Shown here one piece after another: positions 6,608 to 8,678 of a stretch of DNA of 8,678 nt. Made by a program: the position numbers and the translations under genes. Numbering within the stretch: the stretch's first letter is position 1; every line of letters begins with the position of its first letter. The stretch spans positions 1 to 8,678 of the forward strand of contig DAHXNM010000323.1 of the NCBI GenBank assembly GCA_027365375.1. Direction: 5' to 3'. This stretch comes from Ferrimicrobium sp. (GTDB lineage: Bacteria; Actinomycetota; Acidimicrobiia; Acidimicrobiales; Acidimicrobiaceae). The notes beneath the pieces were generated by a model. The model ran no database searches, had not been told where the DNA came from, and saw only the letters and a list, made by a program, of their open reading frames with translations.

Positions 6608-6608
6608 T
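6545..6608. repeat. Two interleaved inverted repeats (pseudoknot-like arrangement)
   Basis: ATCATCGG (6545-6552) is the exact reverse complement of CCGATGAT (6592-6599). AGTGCGGATA (6558-6567) is the reverse complement of TATTCGCACT (6599-6608) with one mismatch that would be a G-U pair on one strand. The order is A-B-A'-B', so the stems cross. They can form either a pseudoknot in RNA or two overlapping protein-binding dyads in DNA. Confidence 0.45.
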
Positions 6609-6715
6609 AGCTCAGGTGATCGAGTGAGTAGTCGCGTCAAAAGAGAGCAGGCAGCGAGAGGCCACACCCGGAGAACCTGTAAACGCGCTCAACCTCGAGT
6701 AAGGCTGACCACGTT

Positions 6716-6749
6716 ATGATGCTTACCCGATGATGCTTACCCGATGATG
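6716..6749. repeat. 14-bp tandem repeat, about 2.4 copies
   Basis: ATGATGCTTACCCG occurs at 6716-6729 and again, identically, at 6730-6743, followed by the first six bases of a third copy. The unit is not a multiple of three, so gain or loss of a copy shifts any reading frame across it. Confidence 0.8.
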
Positions 6750-6763
6750 ATTGTATGGCATTG

Positions 6764-6904
6764 TCATGTCGGCCACTCGCGAGCACCGACGCCAACCCAA
6801 AGGTCAAAGACTGCTTCGGTTCCACCCTGATCCACCTGGAACCAGAGTGAGGATCCTGTTCCCGACCATGGCGGCGGAGGCACTGGCCGAACCAACGCCA
6901 GCAT
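6764..6904 (-). CDS. Short unrecognised ORF, doubtful
   Basis: 46 codons from an ATG at 6904 to a TGA that overlaps a following ATG (ATGA). The translation has alternating hydrophobic and aromatic residues suggestive of beta strands (SLWFQVDQGGTEAVFDLWVG) after a Pro-rich stretch. The frame is open upstream to a TAG at 6991-6989, just past asd. There is no ribosome site and no recognised family. The following ATG reads only 14 codons before a TAA inside the tandem repeat. It could be a fragment of a lost gene or chance. Confidence 0.2.
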   Translation of the reverse strand: MLALVRPVPPPPWSGTGSSLWFQVDQGGTEAVFDLWVGVGAREWPT

Positions 6905-6995
6905 CTCTAGGGAGCGAGGATCTTGGGAGCAGCACTCTCGAAATAGGAGGTCACCGTTGGTACCAAGATTGTCATCTGTCTTTGAACGCTAACCT

Positions 6996-8009
6996 CTATT
7001 GAAGCAGCATCTCTAGGATCTGGATTGCATTCAACGCGGCTCCCTTGCGCAAGTTATCTCCCGAGACAAAAAAGGCGACTCCGTTGCTCGATGACCTATC
7101 AAGGCGAATCCGCCCTACAAGGACAGGGTCTATCCCTGCCGAGGCCAAAGGGGTAGGGAGTTCAACGACCTGACAACCCTTATGCCGATCGAGTTCAGCG
7201 ACTAGGCGACCTAGATCTGGAGTTGTTTGACACTCCGCCACAATTGCAATACTATGTCCAGTAAATACCGGCACCCTCACACAGGTAGCGTGAACGCGCA
7301 GATCCGGTAGCCCAAGAATCTTTCTCGACTCATGAACAAACTTCTCCTCTTCCGAGGTATCGCCATCGTGGAGCTCTCCAGCAAGGGGAATTACGTTCCC
7401 AGCGAGCACTGCCGGAAACTTCTCTGGTGGTGCAAAATCAACAGCACCGCCATCGAAGGTGAGTGCGTCCAGATTTGGGCGCTGGAGCTGGGCACTCAGT
7501 TCCGTCACCCCATCCCTTCCAGCCCCTGATGCTGCCTGATAGGTAGCGGCGACGACTCGATTCAGCCCAAAAAGCCGATCTATGATCGCCAATGGAGGCA
7601 TCGCAATCATGGTGGTGCAGTTTGGATTAGCAATAATTCCGAGCTCTCGACGAGCAGCGTCGCCAGGATTGACTTCAGGCACCACGAGAGGAACGTCGGG
7701 ATGCATGCGATACGCCGATGAATTATCGATTACAACGGCCCCTGCCTCAGCAAAACGAGGGGCGTAAATCTTTGAGGCGGTGGCACCAATCGAGAACAAC
7801 GCGTAGTCGACACCAGCAAGATCAGCCGTCTCGACGTCCTCGACCTCAAGCCGTTGTCCGTCAAACTCTAGAAAGGTGCCGGCCGATCGCGGCGACGCGA
7901 AAAACCGAAGCCGATCGAATACCAGCTGGCGCTCGTTGAGAATCTGGCGCATCACACCGCCAACTTGACCCGTCGCCCCAACTACCGCTAGTGTTCCCGC
8001 ACTCTTCAT
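6996..8009 (-). CDS. asd: Aspartate-semialdehyde dehydrogenase
   Basis: Second step of the aspartate pathway: NADPH-dependent reduction of L-aspartyl-4-phosphate to aspartate semialdehyde, feeding lysine, diaminopimelate, threonine and methionine synthesis in the cytoplasm. It has 337 residues, full length for the family. The dinucleotide-binding loop VVGATGQVG lies at 9-17 and VVIDNSSAYRM at 92-102. The catalytic Cys131 is in ANPNCTTMIAMPP. ASGAGRDGV lies at 160-168 and the substrate-binding EEEKFVHESRKI at 220-231. RVPVFTGHS at 245-253 holds the catalytic His252, and the C-terminal end includes DNLRKGAALNAIQI. The usual SAGG.vSK loop appears as SIGATASK (73-80). The ATG overlaps the lysC stop in ATGA, the common actinobacterial lysC-asd arrangement, so the two are co-translated. 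Confidence 0.97.
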   Translation of the reverse strand: MKSAGTLAVVGATGQVGGVMRQILNERQLVFDRLRFFASPRSAGTFLEFDGQRLEVEDVETADLAGVDYALFSIGATASKIYAPRFAEAGAVVIDNSSAYRMHPDVPLVVPEVNPGDAARRELGIIANPNCTTMIAMPPLAIIDRLFGLNRVVAATYQAASGAGRDGVTELSAQLQRPNLDALTFDGGAVDFAPPEKFPAVLAGNVIPLAGELHDGDTSEEEKFVHESRKILGLPDLRVHATCVRVPVFTGHSIAIVAECQTTPDLGRLVAELDRHKGCQVVELPTPLASAGIDPVLVGRIRLDRSSSNGVAFFVSGDNLRKGAALNAIQILEMLLQ

Positions 8010-8476
8010 AGCGAGAATGCCTCATGCAGTGCCTGCACCGCGGTCTCAAGCTGCTCCACTCGTATAACACAGGAGATCCGGATCGCCGATGTTGAGATCA
8101 TCTCGATGTTGATGTTGTGGTTCGCGAGGGTCTCAAACATGGTGGCGGTGACTCCGGGATGTGATTTCATGCCTGCTCCAACGAGCGACACTCGGCCGAT
8201 TGTCGTATCGGTTATCACCTCGCTCGCGTCGACTTGCCTAGCCACCTCTTCTGTCACCCTACGAGCTAGCTCCAAGTCCAGTTTTGGCGCGGTAAAGGAG
8301 ATATCCGTGTGGCCCTCGATCGAGGTGTTCTGGACGATCATGTCAATATTCACGCCAGCGTCAGCAATAACACGAAAGATGTGTGCCGCCACTCCGGGAC
8401 GATCAGGCACCTTCAAAAGGGTGAGCTTCACCTCGGAGGCGTCATGAGAAATCGCACTTACTACCGCCTGTTCCAT
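8006..8476 (-). CDS. Probable internally initiated aspartokinase beta subunit
   Basis: In-frame ATG within lysC, giving 156 residues that begin MEQAVVSAISHDASEVKLTL and contain only the two ACT domains. In Bacillus subtilis AKII and Corynebacterium glutamicum LysC, a beta subunit is made from an internal start at the equivalent place (about 160-172 residues), and the alpha2beta2 enzyme uses it for feedback control. Here TGAGGAGG lies eight bases before the ATG, a far better site than expected by chance inside a gene. The Glu-rich sequence VVEEEETM that it encodes fits selection for a purine-rich ribosome site. The product itself is inferred. Confidence 0.65.
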   Translation of the reverse strand: MEQAVVSAISHDASEVKLTLLKVPDRPGVAAHIFRVIADAGVNIDMIVQNTSIEGHTDISFTAPKLDLELARRVTEEVARQVDASEVITDTTIGRVSLVGAGMKSHPGVTATMFETLANHNINIEMISTSAIRISCVIRVEQLETAVQALHEAFSL

Positions 8477-8678
8477 CGTCTCTTCCTCCTCAACTACCCA
8501 AGTTCCTGGTTCCCAGGTAAAACTGGAACGCACGTGGAGTGTCACTCCATAATTCCTGGCAAACTCAACCGAGCGGAGTGCAAGCACCCGTCCGCCGGAG
8601 GCGGAGAGCTCGAGCATCTCCTCGAACGAGATCCGCGGTATCTTTCGAGCGCTCGGAACTACCCGTGGATCGGCGGTG
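8006..8678 (-). CDS. lysC: Aspartokinase LysC, C-terminal part (5' end beyond window)
   Basis: First step of the aspartate pathway: ATP-dependent phosphorylation of L-aspartate, normally feedback-inhibited by lysine and/or threonine. 223 codons are visible. They begin at the end of the kinase domain (TADPRVVPSARKI, then EEMLELSASGGRVLALRSVE and GVTLHVRSSF) and continue through two ACT domains: the first around LTLLKVPDRPGVAAHIFRVI with DMIVQNTS, the second around VSLVGAGMKSHPGVTATMF with NINIEMISTSAIRISCVIR. The kinase catalytic core lies outside the window. In the second ACT domain the usual STSEIRIS motif reads STSAIRIS. An internal ATG at 8476 with a strong ribosome site would give a separate 156-residue regulatory subunit. 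It overlaps asd by four bases. Confidence 0.96.
   Translation of the reverse strand, partial: TADPRVVPSARKIPRISFEEMLELSASGGRVLALRSVEFARNYGVTLHVRSSFTWEPGTWVVEEEETMEQAVVSAISHDASEVKLTLLKVPDRPGVAAHIFRVIADAGVNIDMIVQNTSIEGHTDISFTAPKLDLELARRVTEEVARQVDASEVITDTTIGRVSLVGAGMKSHPGVTATMFETLANHNINIEMISTSAIRISCVIRVEQLETAVQALHEAFSL
8485..8492 (-). promoter_or_regulatory. Internal Shine-Dalgarno site within lysC
   Basis: TGAGGAGG, eight-base spacer, ATG at 8476 in frame with lysC. It is close to a full anti-16S match and marks the probable start of the aspartokinase beta subunit. Confidence 0.7.

Larger units (their letters stand above)
6420..6995. other. asd-to-small-ORF interval without a confident gene
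   Basis: 575 bases downstream of asd. On the minus strand it holds a 46-codon frame (6764-6904), a 14-bp tandem repeat, interleaved inverted repeats and a stop-interrupted frame, all described separately. A perfect ribosome site AGGAG (6514-6518) precedes a 10-codon ORF at 6475-6507. The plus strand has an 83-codon frame (6751-7002) with a TTG start and no ribosome site, which I do not accept. No clear rho-independent terminator follows asd: there is only a weak ATCTTGG/CCAAGAT pair 36 bases apart (6920-6969) and a GGTTCCA/TGGAACC stem (6818-6843), neither followed by a T-run. The mixture looks like degraded coding sequence. Confidence 0.5.

Noticed and set aside
6818..6843. GGGTGGAACC resembling a T-box core, with a GGTTCCA/TGGAACC stem
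   Set aside because: The rest of the T-box consensus, a specifier loop, a terminator/antiterminator pair and a downstream aminoacyl-tRNA or amino-acid gene are all missing.
6957..6966. Palindrome TTGGTACCAA after asd
   Set aside because: 10-bp symmetry without loop or T-run; too common to support a terminator or operator.
6751..7002. Plus-strand 83-codon frame convergent with asd
   Set aside because: It begins at TTG with no ribosome site, overlaps the asd stop, matches no family, and opposes a similar-quality minus-strand frame.
8106..8447. Plus-strand 113-codon frame
   Set aside because: Antisense to the ACT domains of lysC; a shadow frame.
1..8678. CRISPR arrays, tRNA or rRNA genes, insertion sequences
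   Set aside because: No spaced repeat series, no tRNA-like folds or rRNA sequence, and no transposase frames or terminal inverted repeats were seen.

Overview
The window is a continuous minus-strand block. It joins the end of a lysine/threonine biosynthesis pair (lysC-asd, right side) to the start of a flagellar basal-body operon (flgB-flgC-fliE-fliF-fliG-fliH-fliI, left side). About 1.5 kb of poorly recognisable, small-ORF sequence lies between them. Base composition is moderate GC. The LysC C-terminus resembles the corynebacterial type (GAGMKSHPGVTA), lysC and asd overlap by ATGA, and a FliT/FlgN-like small protein precedes flgB. Together these suggest a flagellated actinobacterium of moderate GC. 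An acidimicrobial lineage such as Ferrimicrobium or Acidithrix is my best guess, but this is inference and not proven by any single marker.

Layout, right to left in the direction of transcription. (1) 8678-8006 is the 3' part of lysC (aspartokinase), with two ACT domains and a strong internal ribosome binding site before an in-frame ATG, as expected for an overlapping alpha/beta arrangement. (2) 8009-6996 is a complete asd (aspartate-semialdehyde dehydrogenase). (3) 6995-6420 has no confident gene. It holds several short minus-strand reading frames, a 14-bp tandem duplication, a pair of interleaved inverted repeats and an ORF interrupted by one TGA. (4) 6419-6114 is an unrecognised 101-codon ORF with a good Shine-Dalgarno. 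It is followed one base later by 6112-5834, a 92-residue helical protein that looks like a FliT/FlgN-type flagellar chaperone. (5) 5833-5458 is a non-coding leader with a hairpin, phased direct repeats and palindromes, probably where flagellar operon expression is set. (6) 5457-1 is the flagellar operon, whose genes overlap by 1 to 11 bases except for a 55-bp gap between fliE and fliF.

How the genes work together. LysC and Asd catalyse the first two steps of the aspartate pathway. FliF forms the MS-ring in the membrane and FliG is the rotor/switch protein bound to its C-terminus. FliE joins the MS-ring to the rod proteins FlgB and FlgC. FliH and FliI are the stator-like regulator and the ATPase of the flagellar type III export apparatus. 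The unusual material lies in the asd-flgB interval and in two details of LysC, not in the flagellar structural genes, which look ordinary.
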